From: Couchioplanes azureus
GTDB taxonomy: Bacteria; Actinomycetota; Actinomycetes; Mycobacteriales; Micromonosporaceae
Length of the DNA: 64,000 nucleotides
Direction: 5' to 3'
NCBI RefSeq assembly: GCF_014648355.1
Contig: NZ_BMQY01000001.1
Span: forward strand, 1,444,255 to 1,508,254
Part shown: one piece after another, positions 8,690 through 16,621 of the stretch
Layout of the letters: each line of letters begins with the position of its first letter
Position numbering within the stretch: position 1 is the first letter of the stretch
Notes under the pieces: model-generated
Database searches by the model: none
What the model was told of the DNA's origin: nothing
Seen by the model: the letters and a program-made list of their open reading frames with translations, nothing else
Position numbers and translations under genes: made by a program

Positions 8690-9586
8690 ATGTCCGACGA
8701 CACCGGCGAGTTCTTCCCTTTCCGCGACGAAGCTTCCCGTGACGGAGAAAAACACCCGGACGAGGGCCCCCGAAAGGGGGACGATTCCACACATCGGATG
8801 CCGCGTCCGGCGGCGGGCTCGGACCGCACGGCGATGTTTCCGGCCGTCGGCGACGAGACGACCGTCGATCCCGGTGGCGCCCATGATGTGACCAGCGTCT
8901 ATCGGCCCGGTCCCGATGACGCGACGGCCGTCTATCCTGCCGGTCCCGACGACGCGACGGCCGTCTATCGAGCGCCTGCGGGTGGGGACTGGGCGGACGA
9001 CGACCAGATCTGGGCGGGTCGCGCCGGGGTGCGCCGGCCCGGGCCGGACGTGGACGCCACCCGGGACTGGGCCGCGGCGCCCGGCGACGAGCCGCCGGGA
9101 AAGTGGTGGATGCCGATCGTCGTCGGCCTGGTGGCGCTGCTGCTGCTCGGCGTGCTGAGCTGGGGCGTCTGGCTGATCGCGCAGTCCACCCGGGACGACT
9201 CGGAAGACCTTCCGGTCACCGTCCCGACGAAGTCGGCGTCGCCCGCGCCGACGACCGAGCCGACCTCCCTGCCGCCGTCGACGGCACCGACGACCACGCA
9301 GCCGTCGAGCCCCCCGCCGAGCTCACCCCGCGATGTCGCGATCCCGGCGCTGCGCGGGCGGTCGCTGGACGAGGCCAGGAACGCCCTCAACCGGAGCGGC
9401 CTGAACTACCGCCTGCGCTACGTGCCCACCACGGACGCGCCGCCCGGGACGGTGATCGACAGCGATCCGAGCGAGGGCCGGCAGGTGCCCGACGACACCA
9501 TCGTCAACCTGATCGTCGCGGCGGCACCCACCGCGTCGGGAGCGCCGTCGACCGTGCCCGACGGCGCGGACGCCGACGAGGACTGA
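8690..9586 (+). CDS. single-pass membrane protein with one PASTA domain
   Basis: A 298-residue protein. The cytoplasmic N-terminus is acidic and carries a short repeat of the form D-x-T-[SA]-V-Y (DVTSVYRPGPDDATAVYPAG, then again DDATAVYR, about residues 66-97). One transmembrane helix lies near 138-162 (MPIVVGLVALLLLGVLSWGV), then a Ser/Thr/Pro linker and a single PASTA domain (about 218-280: IPALRGRSLDEARNALNRSG). PASTA domains bind cell-wall muropeptides or lipid II. Unlike PknB there is no kinase domain. The start has AAAGGAGAGG upstream, and TAAGTT near 8648 may be its -10. The repeated threonines could be phosphorylation sites read by FHA proteins; this is inference. Confidence 0.85.
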   Translation: MSDDTGEFFPFRDEASRDGEKHPDEGPRKGDDSTHRMPRPAAGSDRTAMFPAVGDETTVDPGGAHDVTSVYRPGPDDATAVYPAGPDDATAVYRAPAGGDWADDDQIWAGRAGVRRPGPDVDATRDWAAAPGDEPPGKWWMPIVVGLVALLLLGVLSWGVWLIAQSTRDDSEDLPVTVPTKSASPAPTTEPTSLPPSTAPTTTQPSSPPPSSPRDVAIPALRGRSLDEARNALNRSGLNYRLRYVPTTDAPPGTVIDSDPSEGRQVPDDTIVNLIVAAAPTASGAPSTVPDGADADED

Positions 9587-9619
9587 CCAGGGGTTTCGGG
9601 CAGTCGGCGGCGGCCGGGC

Positions 9620-9919
9620 TCAGCGGTTGGCGCGCATCGCCCGGGCCGGGACGACGCCCGAGCTCAGGCCCGGCTGACGGCCGTTGCGGGTACGAGGATC
9701 GGGCGCCTTGCCGACCTGGCGCAGGCCACTCAGCTGCACGAAGATCGATCGGCGCTCCACCGCGTCGCCCGAGGAGTTGAGCTCGTAGCCGTCCAGCCAG
9801 ATCCAACCCTCGTACGTGGGCCAGTCGTGAACGCGGATGACCCGGAAAAGCATCGGCGATGAGAATTGGACGCTCGCCGCCTTCGTCACGTGTATGACAT
9901 CGCCGGACCGAGGAAGCAC
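9620..9919 (-). CDS. small conserved-looking protein, unknown function
   Basis: A 99-residue protein (LPRSGDVIHVTKAASVQF, then MLFRVIRVHDWPTYEGWIWL and DGYELNSSGDAVERRSIFVQ), compact, with alternating beta-type patterns and no membrane segment. The start is GTG 9919 because AGGAG lies five bases upstream; the frame is open to 10042, but that extension lacks codon bias. It points away from the XRE-DUF397 pair. Its first 34 bases overlap the end of another possible small gene (9886-10218), suggesting translational coupling. I do not recognise a family with certainty. GC content is lower than in neighbouring genes, which fits later acquisition. Confidence 0.6.
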   Translation of the reverse strand: MLPRSGDVIHVTKAASVQFSSPMLFRVIRVHDWPTYEGWIWLDGYELNSSGDAVERRSIFVQLSGLRQVGKAPDPRTRNGRQPGLSSGVVPARAMRANR

Positions 9920-10218
9920 GTCAACTCCTGTCCTGAAACCAGTTTCGAGGCAAACACCGTTTTGCCGTACAGCGAACACAGATGTTCCAGTGTGCCCGGC
10001 TCGTACGCCTTGGCAACGTCGTGGGGATGCCAATTCCACCACCGTGCCGGGCGCCGCCGTCGGTCTCCGCCAGGAACCGCGACTTCATGGAGTCCATGTA
10101 GGACCTTGGTCGGAGCCGACTCCGCGCGCGCGGACCGTCGGGCCAGGCGTCGCCACCGAGGGGCATTGAGTGACTTCCGCCATACCGAAAGATTGCACCA
10201 CGCCTGGGATCGATGCAA
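9886..10218 (-). CDS. possible small gene overlapping the previous one
   Basis: A frame of 110 residues whose last 60 read like a real protein (PARWWNWHPHDVAKAYEPGT, then LEHLCSLYGKTVFASKLVSG), with mostly G or C at third positions. The only in-frame start is TTG 10218, with no ribosome-binding site, so the 5' end is uncertain; the first 50 residues are arginine-rich and unconvincing. It would be the first gene of a two-gene unit with 9620-9919, divergent from the XRE gene. It may instead be chance coding potential. Confidence 0.35.
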   Translation of the reverse strand: MHRSQAWCNLSVWRKSLNAPRWRRLARRSARAESAPTKVLHGLHEVAVPGGDRRRRPARWWNWHPHDVAKAYEPGTLEHLCSLYGKTVFASKLVSGQELTCFLGPAMSYT

Positions 10219-10243
10219 GTTGCATGTCAGCCGTCCGTGACCA

Positions 10244-10275
10244 AGTGATCACTATCGACGCTTGAAGGATCAAGA
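10244..10275. promoter_or_regulatory. palindromes upstream of the XRE gene
   Basis: A perfect 10-bp palindrome AGTGATCACT (10244-10253) and an inverted repeat CTTGA-N4-TCAAG (10261-10274) lie in the AT-richer divergent region between the small genes and the XRE gene. They are candidate autoregulatory operators; no binding data are implied. Confidence 0.35.
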
Positions 10276-10353
10276 GATCAACAGAGAGACTGAGACCGAC
10301 AAGCACCGTACGGCGGAGCGCGTCGTCGTTGCGCCGCACCCTCGGAGGTAAGC

Positions 10354-11235
10354 GTGAATCCCCGCCGCAGCCCTACCATCCGTCGTCGCCGACTCGGTGC
10401 TGAACTGCGCAGATACCGCGACGCGGCGGGCGTGACGATCGAAGTGGTGGCCGATCGGCTGGGCTGCTCTCCGTCCAAAGTGTCCCGCATCGAGACCGGG
10501 CACACCAGCGCCACCCCGCGCGACGTAAAAGACATGTTGGACATTTACGGAATCAATGGCGCGGAGTCCGACGAATTGGTGCAGATCGCCCGGGAGGCGC
10601 GCCAAAAGGGTTGGTGGCACCCCTTCAGCACGGTTCTGACCGGCGCTTATGTGGGGCTCGAGGCGGCGGCCAAGTCGATCCGGGCGTACGAGCAGCAGGT
10701 GGTGCCCGGGCTTCTGCAGACCGACAGGTATGCAATTGCCATGATTCGATCCGCCCGATTGGGTGACACGGAGCAAGAATTAGAGCAGCGGGTACGAGTC
10801 CGAATGGCTCGCCAAGCGTTATTGATTCAGGACGATCCGATCGATCTTTGGGTGGTGCTCGATGAGGCGGTGCTGAGCCGGCCGGTCGGCGGCGACGAGG
10901 TCATGCGAGATCAATTGCTGCGATTGGCCGAGATGGCCGAGCTGCCGAACGTGACTCTCCAGATCCTGCCGTTCGCGGTGGGTGCCCACGCCGGCATGGA
11001 CGGCACCTTCGCGATCCTCGACTTTCCCGATGCCGAGGACCCGAACGTGGTGTTCGCCGAGAATGCGACGGGCGGTCTGTTCCTGGAGAAGACCGACGAA
11101 CTCCGCAAGTACAACTCCATCTTCGACACCATCCAGGCGACGGCCCTCTCACCCGAGGAGTCCAAGAACATGATCGTAATGCTGGCAGAGGAGCCATTGT
11201 GGAAGTCGAGACCAAGGGTTTCCGGATCGATCTGA
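10354..11235 (+). CDS. XRE / DUF5753 regulator (WhiJ- or Scr1-like)
   Basis: A 293-residue protein. The N-terminal helix-turn-helix is at about 12-70 (AGVTIEVVADRLGCSPSKVS). The DUF5753 region follows (IRAYEQQVVPGLLQTDRYA; WVVLDEAVLSRPVGG; NVTLQILPFAVGAHAGMDG). Such proteins pair with a DUF397 partner and are known from Streptomyces as WhiJ-type developmental regulators and as the Scr1 antitoxin-like regulator. GTG 10354 has GGAGG five bases upstream. The stop overlaps the downstream DUF397 gene by 37 bp, so the two are translationally coupled. Codon usage is less GC-biased than neighbours. Confidence 0.9.
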   Translation: MNPRRSPTIRRRRLGAELRRYRDAAGVTIEVVADRLGCSPSKVSRIETGHTSATPRDVKDMLDIYGINGAESDELVQIAREARQKGWWHPFSTVLTGAYVGLEAAAKSIRAYEQQVVPGLLQTDRYAIAMIRSARLGDTEQELEQRVRVRMARQALLIQDDPIDLWVVLDEAVLSRPVGGDEVMRDQLLRLAEMAELPNVTLQILPFAVGAHAGMDGTFAILDFPDAEDPNVVFAENATGGLFLEKTDELRKYNSIFDTIQATALSPEESKNMIVMLAEEPLWKSRPRVSGSI

Positions 11236-11423
11236 GCCGCGCGGAGTGGTTCAAGAGCACGCGCAGTGGCCCCAACTGCGACAACTGCGTCGAGGTGGCG
11301 TTCGTGGACGAGGCCATCGCGGTACGCGACTCGAAGAACCCGACGGGACCCGCATTGATCTTCACCGCCGAGGAATGGGACGCCTTCGTGGGCGGTGCCA
11401 AGGACGGCGAGTTCGACCTGTAG
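11199..11423 (+). CDS. DUF397-domain protein (BldB- or Scr2-like partner)
   Basis: A 74-residue DUF397 protein: DLSRAEWFKSTRSGPNCDNC, VEVAFVDEAIAVRDSKNPTG and the end FTAEEWDAFVGGAKDGEFDL are the family signature. GTG 11199 is chosen, with GAGGAG six bases upstream. It begins 37 bp inside the end of the XRE gene. DUF397 proteins are small partners of DUF5753 regulators; in Streptomyces one such pair (Scr1/Scr2) behaves like a toxin-antitoxin module and another member is the developmental protein BldB. Whether this copy is toxic or developmental cannot be read from sequence. Confidence 0.92.
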   Translation: MEVETKGFRIDLSRAEWFKSTRSGPNCDNCVEVAFVDEAIAVRDSKNPTGPALIFTAEEWDAFVGGAKDGEFDL

Positions 11424-11840
11424 GTCGCGGATCACCGGGCGTGGACCCTGCGGGGGACGGTGCCGGACCGGCTCGGCGGCCGCTGTCGCTCCGCCGACGG
11501 AGCGTGGTCGCCGACCGGTTCCGGCCCCCCATCACCGGGCACACCGGCCGTTCCGATCGCCGGCGCCACCGAGTGAGCCGGCCGTTCCGATCGCCGGCGC
11601 CACCGGGTAAGCGGGGCCTCCTACCCGCTCCCGCCGCTCGGTAAACCAGGCACGTTCCGCGCTCGTACTGCCGGATTTTGCCGTATTTGTACCGTCGCCC
11701 GCGGGGAGTCTCCTCGTTGAACGCCGTAAGCGCGGACCGGACCGCGCCGGCGTAACGCTGCTTTGCCCGTACGGCTGACCGTCCCCCTCGCGTGACGGTG
11801 CGGGCAGGGTCAACTCAACGAGCGAGGCAAGGCGAAGACA
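11424..11840. other. gene-free stretch with a 34-bp direct repeat
   Basis: The stretch includes a duplicated 34-bp unit (11544-11577 and 11578-11611), nearly identical, starting CCGGCCGTTCCGATCGCCGG. No gene or clear promoter was recognised before the ATG at 11841. Confidence 0.6.
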
Positions 11841-12293
11841 ATGACGATGGGTTCCGACAATCTGAGCAACGGGACGTCGACCGCGCAGGACCGCTTCAGC
11901 GGCGGCGTGAGCGCGTACCGGCAGAACCGGCGCGAGGCCGCGCTCGCGGCCGAGAACGGCGACGGCGAACTGGTGTCGCGCGGCAGCGGGCCGAGCCTGT
12001 CCTCGTCGGGCCTGCCGACCCGCACCCCGATCGAGCCGACCAGCGCGCTGGACCGGGCCGCGAAGCTGCCCTCGCTGGACATGCAGGGCCTCACCGAACC
12101 GGTGTTCTCGCCGGGTGGCTGGGTCGACGCGGCGCCCTCGCAGTCGATGGCGGACCATCCGCTGCTGCGTGGCCTGCTGTTCGAGCTTCCCGCCCGGGGC
12201 ACGCTGCCGCCGGCGGAGTGGCTGGACCGCTGGTTCGAGGCGGCCCGCTCGATCCTGGAGCTGCTGTACGTGCAGGAAGCCAAGCGCCAGTAG
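11841..12293 (+). CDS. hypothetical soluble protein
   Basis: A 150-residue protein without membrane segments. The first 110 residues are polar and probably disordered; the C-terminal 40 (DHPLLRGLLFELPARGTLPP followed by an amphipathic helix ending VQEAKRQ) look folded. There is an in-frame second ATG at 11847 and only a weak ribosome-binding site (AAGGCG). Codon bias is strong, so I accept it as a gene. No family is recognised. It converges with the membrane protein gene that ends at 12309, only 15 bp away. Confidence 0.65.
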   Translation: MTMGSDNLSNGTSTAQDRFSGGVSAYRQNRREAALAAENGDGELVSRGSGPSLSSSGLPTRTPIEPTSALDRAAKLPSLDMQGLTEPVFSPGGWVDAAPSQSMADHPLLRGLLFELPARGTLPPAEWLDRWFEAARSILELLYVQEAKRQ

Positions 12294-12308
12294 GCCGCCG
12301 GCCGGAAC

Positions 12309-12965
12309 CTAACCGACGACCATCTCGGGTGTGGCCGGCACCGTCGGGGAGGCGTCCACCTCGGCCTTCGGCTGCGCGGACGGGCGGGCGTCCAGCCGGC
12401 CGTGGGAGAGCGGCGCGAGCGCGGCCACGCTGAGCCGGCTGTGCCGCACGGCGTGGCGCGCCGCGAGCACGATCACGACCAGGGCGGCCGTGGTGAGCGC
12501 CCCGCCGGTGACGTCGGCCCCCGGCACGTCGACGACGCCGGCCACGGTCGCGACGCCGATCGCCGCCGCCAGGCCGGTCACCTGCAGAGGCGCGGCGACC
12601 AGCGGATGGGCGGCCGCCGCCAGCAATGCCGGCGGCGCCGGCGCCAGCGGCGCCGTGGCGAACGCATTGACGCCGCGCCGGATGTGGGTGAGGCGACGCG
12701 CGGTCACGGTCACCACCAGAAGCGCGGGTACGGCGGGGAGCAGCGCGGCCGCCGGCGCCGCGGACCCACCGGGCGCCAGTACCGTCACCAGGAGCACGAC
12801 GCCGAACACCGCGATCCCGGCACCGGCCATCGTGGACAACGCGCGGGCCCGCTGCCGGAGCGCGCGGGCCGTGTGGGCGCCGGGGAGCGCGTCGGCGAGC
12901 AGCCCGGCGGCGAGCCAGACCGCGGCGAGGGCGCCGGCCAGGATGAGGTCCGTCGTGGTGTTCAC
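12309..12965 (-). CDS. hypothetical membrane protein, about five TM helices
   Basis: A 218-residue hydrophobic protein with segments such as LILAGALAAVWLAAGLLAD, AGIAVFGVVLLVTVL and ALTTAALVVIVLAARHAV, and a polar C-terminal tail. GTG 12965 is chosen because the hydrophobic part begins there; a GTG at 12980 is also possible, and the longer frame up to 13262 reads as random sequence. No clear ribosome-binding site. Function unknown. Confidence 0.7.
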   Translation of the reverse strand: MNTTTDLILAGALAAVWLAAGLLADALPGAHTARALRQRARALSTMAGAGIAVFGVVLLVTVLAPGGSAAPAAALLPAVPALLVVTVTARRLTHIRRGVNAFATAPLAPAPPALLAAAAHPLVAAPLQVTGLAAAIGVATVAGVVDVPGADVTGGALTTAALVVIVLAARHAVRHSRLSVAALAPLSHGRLDARPSAQPKAEVDASPTVPATPEMVVG

Positions 12966-13277
12966 ATCGACAGACTTCACCAGCCGCGCAACCTGCAAAA
13001 CCGGGATATCACCGGATCGGCTCCCCCTAGGGGCGCCGTCGTGACAAGGTGTGGTTGAGCTATTACGCCGCGTACTCATTCCAATGGGCGAAGCGGACAA
13101 TGCCCCCTGTTGCGACCGTGACGCGTGTCCTAGTGTCGGGTGCCAGAAACCCGGCGACGCGGAGGCTTCGGGACCGATCGGGGGCCGCGCGCCGGAGGCG
13201 ACGGACACGACCTGGGGAGGTCGGCCGGGATCCCTTCCGCGACGCGGCGGGGATCCCGGCACCGCGACCGGTGTGCC
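12966..13277. other. gene-free stretch between minus-strand genes
   Basis: It carries promoter-like AT-richer sequence near 13040-13100 (for example TACTCATTCCAAT) but no gene I can support. Confidence 0.4.
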
Positions 13278-14084
13278 CTAGACGGCGAAGGTCCGGACCG
13301 GCTCGGTCGTCCCGGCCGGTGGTGCGGCCTTCCACACGCCGGCCTTCTGCACGGCGAGCCGCGACAGGTACGCCGGGTTGAGCAGGAGGTAGCGCTTCCA
13401 CAGCCGCCTCGGCTCGAGCCCGAGCCGCCACAGCCACTCGAGTGAGTACTTCTGCATCCACGGCGGCGGGTTCTTGAGCAGACCCGCGTGATAGTCGAAG
13501 GCCGCGCCCACCGCGAGCAGGGGCATGTCCAGCAGCGGACGCATCGCGTGCGCCCAGATCTCCTGCCGGGGGCAGCCGAGGCCGACCAGGACGATCCGCG
13601 CCCCGGACGCCTTGATCCGGTCGGCGATCTCGACCTCTTCGCCGGGGCGGTTGCTGCGGAACTTGGAGGGCTCGATGCCGGCGATCTTCAGCGCCGGGAA
13701 CATCTTCTCCAGCGCCGGGACCAGCTTGTCCAGGGTGGAGTCGGTCGACCCGTACAGGTAGACCGGCAGGCCCTCGTCCGCCGCCTGGCGCAGCACCCGC
13801 AGGGTGAGTTCCGGGCCGTAGACGCGGTCGGCGAGGGCGGCCCGGTGCAGGAGGTTGAGCGCGCCGCGGACGGGCTGGCCGTCGGGCGTCACGAGGTCGA
13901 AGGAGTTGAGGCGGGCGTTGTGCGCTTTGTCCTGTACGCCGGTCATCACGCCGTGCACGGCGAGCGCGGTGACCGCGTAGTGCCGGCGCTCCCGGGCCGC
14001 CTCGATGATCCGGGCGGTGGCGGCCTCGTAGTCGACGGCGTCGACCAGGACGCCGAGGACGTTGCGCTTGCCCCGATCGATCAT
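13278..14084 (-). CDS. WecG/TagA/CpsF family glycosyltransferase
   Basis: A 268-residue GT26-family enzyme. Conserved parts are [54 protein letters not shown] and [20 protein letters not shown]. This family transfers a sugar (UDP-ManNAc, UDP-Glc or similar) to a lipid-linked acceptor in cell-surface polymer or exopolysaccharide synthesis at the inner face of the membrane. ATG 14084 overlaps the stop of the upstream epimerase in an ATGA, so the two are coupled. The epimerase may make its donor sugar; that is inference. Confidence 0.9.
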   Translation of the reverse strand: MIDRGKRNVLGVLVDAVDYEAATARIIEAARERRHYAVTALAVHGVMTGVQDKAHNARLNSFDLVTPDGQPVRGALNLLHRAALADRVYGPELTLRVLRQAADEGLPVYLYGSTDSTLDKLVPALEKMFPALKIAGIEPSKFRSNRPGEEVEIADRIKASGARIVLVGLGCPRQEIWAHAMRPLLDMPLLAVGAAFDYHAGLLKNPPPWMQKYSLEWLWRLGLEPRRLWKRYLLLNPAYLSRLAVQKAGVWKAAPPAGTTEPVRTFAV

Positions 14085-15154
14085 GAAGCCGGGACCCACT
14101 TGTCGACGTTGGCCTCGTAGATCTCCTGCAGGATCATCGGTACGTCGTAGACCTGCTTCCACTGCGGGTAGTCGGCCTGGAACGCGGCCATCGAGCCGAT
14201 CCACCACTGGTGGTCGCCGATGCGGTTGTCGTCCACGTACTCAGTGATCATCGGGGTGCCACTGATCTTCTCCGCCAGGGCGAACGCCTCGAGGTTCGAG
14301 CAGTTCGAGTGCCGCCCGCCGCCGAGGTTGTACACCTTCGCGGAGCCGGGGTTGCGGAAGAACGCCTCGAACGCGCTCAACACATCGTGACTGTGGATCG
14401 CGTCCCGCACCTGCTTGCCCTTGTACCCGAAGATCCGGTACGTGCGCCGCTCCATGTTCGCCCGCATGACGTACCCCAGGAAGCCGTGCAGCTCGGTCGC
14501 CGAGTGCGCCGGCCCGGTCAGCGTCCCGCCCCGGAAGATCGCCGTCTTCATCCCGAAGTAGCGCCCGTACTCCTGAGCCATCACGTCGGCCGCGACCTTG
14601 GAGGCGCCGAAGATCGAGTGCAAACACCCGTCGATCGACATGTCCTCGGTAATACCGTCGTAGTACGGATGCGCCGGGTCGAGTTCCCACCGCGTCTCCT
14701 GCTCCACCAGGGGCAGCCGGTTCGGGGTGTCCCCGTACACCTTGTTGGTGGAGCAGTGGATGAACGGCGCCTCGATGCAGTACTCCCGCGTGTTCTGCAG
14801 CATCGTCAGCGTGCCGCCGGCATTGACGTCGAAGTCCGTGTACGGATCCCGCACCGCCCAGTCGTGCGACGGCTGCGCCGCGGCATGGATCACCACCGCG
14901 ATGTTCTTGCCGTACCGCTGGAAGATCCGGGCCACCGCATCCCGGTCCCGGATGTCCACCCCATGGTGCTCGTACGCCGACCCCAGCTCAGCCGTCAGCC
15001 GCTGCACGTTCCACGCGGTCGAAGCCTCGGCCCCGAAGAACTCCTGCCGCATGTCGTTGTCGATCCCGACAACCTCGAGCCCCAACCCGGCGAAGTGCCG
15101 CACCGCCTCGGACCCGATGAGCCCACCTGATCCAGTCACCAGAGCAACGGCCAC
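14081..15154 (-). CDS. NAD-dependent sugar epimerase (CDP-paratose-2-epimerase-like)
   Basis: A 357-residue extended short-chain dehydrogenase. The Rossmann glycine motif is [11 protein letters not shown] at residues 6-16, the substrate loop [14 protein letters not shown] at 91-104, and the active-site strand CSTNKVYGD at 134-142. In place of the family Y-x3-K the sequence reads [10 protein letters not shown], with phenylalanine at 182 and lysine at 186, so the general-base tyrosine appears replaced. The nearest described enzymes are CDP-paratose 2-epimerases. Start GTG 15154, with GGGAGAG upstream. It forms an ATGA-coupled pair with the WecG-type glycosyltransferase. Confidence 0.85.
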   Translation of the reverse strand: MAVALVTGSGGLIGSEAVRHFAGLGLEVVGIDNDMRQEFFGAEASTAWNVQRLTAELGSAYEHHGVDIRDRDAVARIFQRYGKNIAVVIHAAAQPSHDWAVRDPYTDFDVNAGGTLTMLQNTREYCIEAPFIHCSTNKVYGDTPNRLPLVEQETRWELDPAHPYYDGITEDMSIDGCLHSIFGASKVAADVMAQEYGRYFGMKTAIFRGGTLTGPAHSATELHGFLGYVMRANMERRTYRIFGYKGKQVRDAIHSHDVLSAFEAFFRNPGSAKVYNLGGGRHSNCSNLEAFALAEKISGTPMITEYVDDNRIGDHQWWIGSMAAFQADYPQWKQVYDVPMILQEIYEANVDKWVPAS

Positions 15155-15502
15155 GAGTGAACTCTCCCGAGGGTCTCGACACCAGGAAACTCAACACCAA
15201 GAACTCAACACCAAAAAACCAGACGAGAGCATAACCCGCCCACCCCCACCCCCCACCAAAGCCACAGCCCAGGCCACCGAAGGAGTAAACCCACCCCAGG
15301 CAGGACAGGAACAGGACAGAACCAGGACAGAACCAGGACAGGAACAGACGCTGAACGAACCAAACCGGTGACCAAGGCCCGCGGCAGCAAGCGGCGAAGC
15401 GGCGAAGCCGCGAAGCCGCACAGCCCGAATCAAGGGCGGCGCAGCCGCACGAGTCACCCAGAGTGAGCAAACCCACCCACAGCGCCCACCGCACCGTGGG
15501 GT
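15155..15502. other. gene-free, repeat-rich stretch
   Basis: The stretch is rich in short repeats: an imperfect 11-12 bp AGGACAGAACC array (about 15301-15347) and a 9-bp GCGGCGAAG array (about 15389-15418). Frames across it have no coding character. Confidence 0.6.
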
Positions 15503-15525
15503 CTCCGGGGGCTCGGCCCCCGGAG
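15503..15525 (-). terminator. second stem-loop downstream of tRNA-Leu
   Basis: A perfect 10-bp stem (15503-15512 with 15516-15525) and 3-nt loop, 60 bases beyond the tRNA 3' end on the minus strand. Confidence 0.5.
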
Positions 15526-15537
15526 CAGATATGACGA

Positions 15538-15574
15538 GTGGCCCCGGTCCGCGCTTTCCGCGGACAGAGGCCAC
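15538..15574 (-). terminator. tRNA-Leu terminator hairpin
   Basis: A 6-bp plus 7-bp stem (GTGGCC ... GTCCGCG / CGCGGAC ... GGCCAC) separated by a 3x3 internal loop, with a 5-nt apical loop. It begins 12 bases after the tRNA 3' end. Confidence 0.6.
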
Positions 15575-15585
15575 CCGGACACTCG

Positions 15586-15668
15586 TGGGGATGGGGGGAG
15601 TTGAACCCCCACGTCCTTTCGGACACACGGACCTGAACCGTGCGCGTCTGCCATTCCGCCACATCCCC
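15586..15668 (-). tRNA. tRNA-Leu (anticodon CAG)
   Basis: An 83-nt cloverleaf on the minus strand. The acceptor stem GGGGATG pairs with CATCCCC. The D-arm region is GGCGGAATGGCAGACGC. The anticodon stem CACGG/CCGTG holds the loop TTCAGGT with anticodon CAG. A long variable arm (TGTCCGAAAGGACG) marks a leucine-type tRNA, and the T arm is GGGGGTTCAACTCCCCC. CCA is not encoded. It lies upstream of fhaA and points away from it. Confidence 0.97.
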
Positions 15669-15863
15669 GTGGCACTGCATCAGCCGGAACAGATTACGCT
15701 GTCCCTCGTTACATCGCGAGCAGGTACTGCCCGTGACGCCAGGGAAGATTAGCACGGCGTCGGGGGCCGCTATACGAGGGTCAGGAGCGACCGGTCGCTC
15801 GTCGCGAAGATGCGCAAGCGGCGGCCGGATACCATCATGTCCTCGGAACCCGAGGAGGAGCCG

Positions 15864-16616
15864 GTGAGCGTGCTGCAGCGCTTTGAGAAGCGGTTGGAAG
15901 GCCTGGTCGAGGGGGCCTTCGCGAAGGTGTTCAAGGGTGTCGTGCACCCGGTGGAGATTCTGAATGCCATGCAGCGGGAGGCCGAGGCACACAAGGCTAT
16001 CCTCGCCGGTGGCCGGACTCTCGTGCCGAACCGTTACGTGATCGATCTCTCGCCCTACGACCACAGCAGGCTGGCGCCCTATGCCGCCGCGCTGGCGCAG
16101 GAGCTGGCGCAGTCGCAGGCCGAGTTCATCGGCGAGCAGGCCTGGACGGTGTACGGCGACGTCATCGTGGAGATCGAGCGCGGCGACGGGCTGGACACGG
16201 GCATGTTCCGGGTGACGGCGGAGGTGTACACCGGCGGCGAGGTCGCCCCGGTGCAGCAGCCGGCGTACGACGCCCAGCCCGCCTATTCGCCGTACGACCA
16301 GCAGCCGGGCGGATATCAGCACGGGCCCAACGGCCGTAACGTCGGCCTGGTCTCGGGCGACGGGCGTACCTATCCGCTGCAGATGGGTTCGACCGTCATC
16401 GGCCGCGGTGACCAGGCGAACCTGCGGCTGCCGGATGTCGGCATCTCGCGCCGGCACGCCCGTCTGGACTATGACGGCAGCCAGGTGGTGCTGACCGATC
16501 TGGGCTCGACCAACGGCACCATGGTCAACGGCCAGCGGGTGTCCGCCGTGGCGCTCAACCCGGGCGACATGATCCAGCTGGGCACGACGACGCTGACGTT
16601 CCGAGTGGACGGCTAG
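15864..16616 (+). CDS. fhaA: FhaA: DUF3662 plus FHA domain protein
   Basis: A 250-residue protein. The N-terminal DUF3662 domain is at 1-120 (VLQRFEKRLEGLVEGAFAKV, GGRTLVPNRYVIDLSPYD). A short Tyr/Gln/Pro linker follows, and a C-terminal FHA domain at about 165-250 shows the phosphothreonine-binding features GSTVIGRG, ISRRHARLDYDG and LGSTNGTMVNGQRV. In mycobacteria FhaA binds phosphorylated PknB and MviN to restrain peptidoglycan synthesis. GTG 15864 has GAGGAGGAG three bases upstream; the earlier ATG at 15810 has none. First gene of the kinase operon, nine bases or so from fhaB. Confidence 0.95.
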   Translation: MSVLQRFEKRLEGLVEGAFAKVFKGVVHPVEILNAMQREAEAHKAILAGGRTLVPNRYVIDLSPYDHSRLAPYAAALAQELAQSQAEFIGEQAWTVYGDVIVEIERGDGLDTGMFRVTAEVYTGGEVAPVQQPAYDAQPAYSPYDQQPGGYQHGPNGRNVGLVSGDGRTYPLQMGSTVIGRGDQANLRLPDVGISRRHARLDYDGSQVVLTDLGSTNGTMVNGQRVSAVALNPGDMIQLGTTTLTFRVDG

Positions 16617-16621
16617 CCACC

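Noticed and set aside
12402..13058. 218-codon plus-strand frame
   Set aside because: Antisense of the membrane protein at 12309-12965, with Arg/Gly/His-rich nonsense composition.
13051..13281. 76-codon plus-strand frame between minus-strand genes
   Set aside because: No ribosome-binding site, no coding bias, and it runs into the glycosyltransferase stop.
15191..15664. 157-codon minus-strand frame across the repeat-rich intergenic stretch
   Set aside because: It runs through the tRNA-Leu gene and low-complexity DNA and has no protein-like features.
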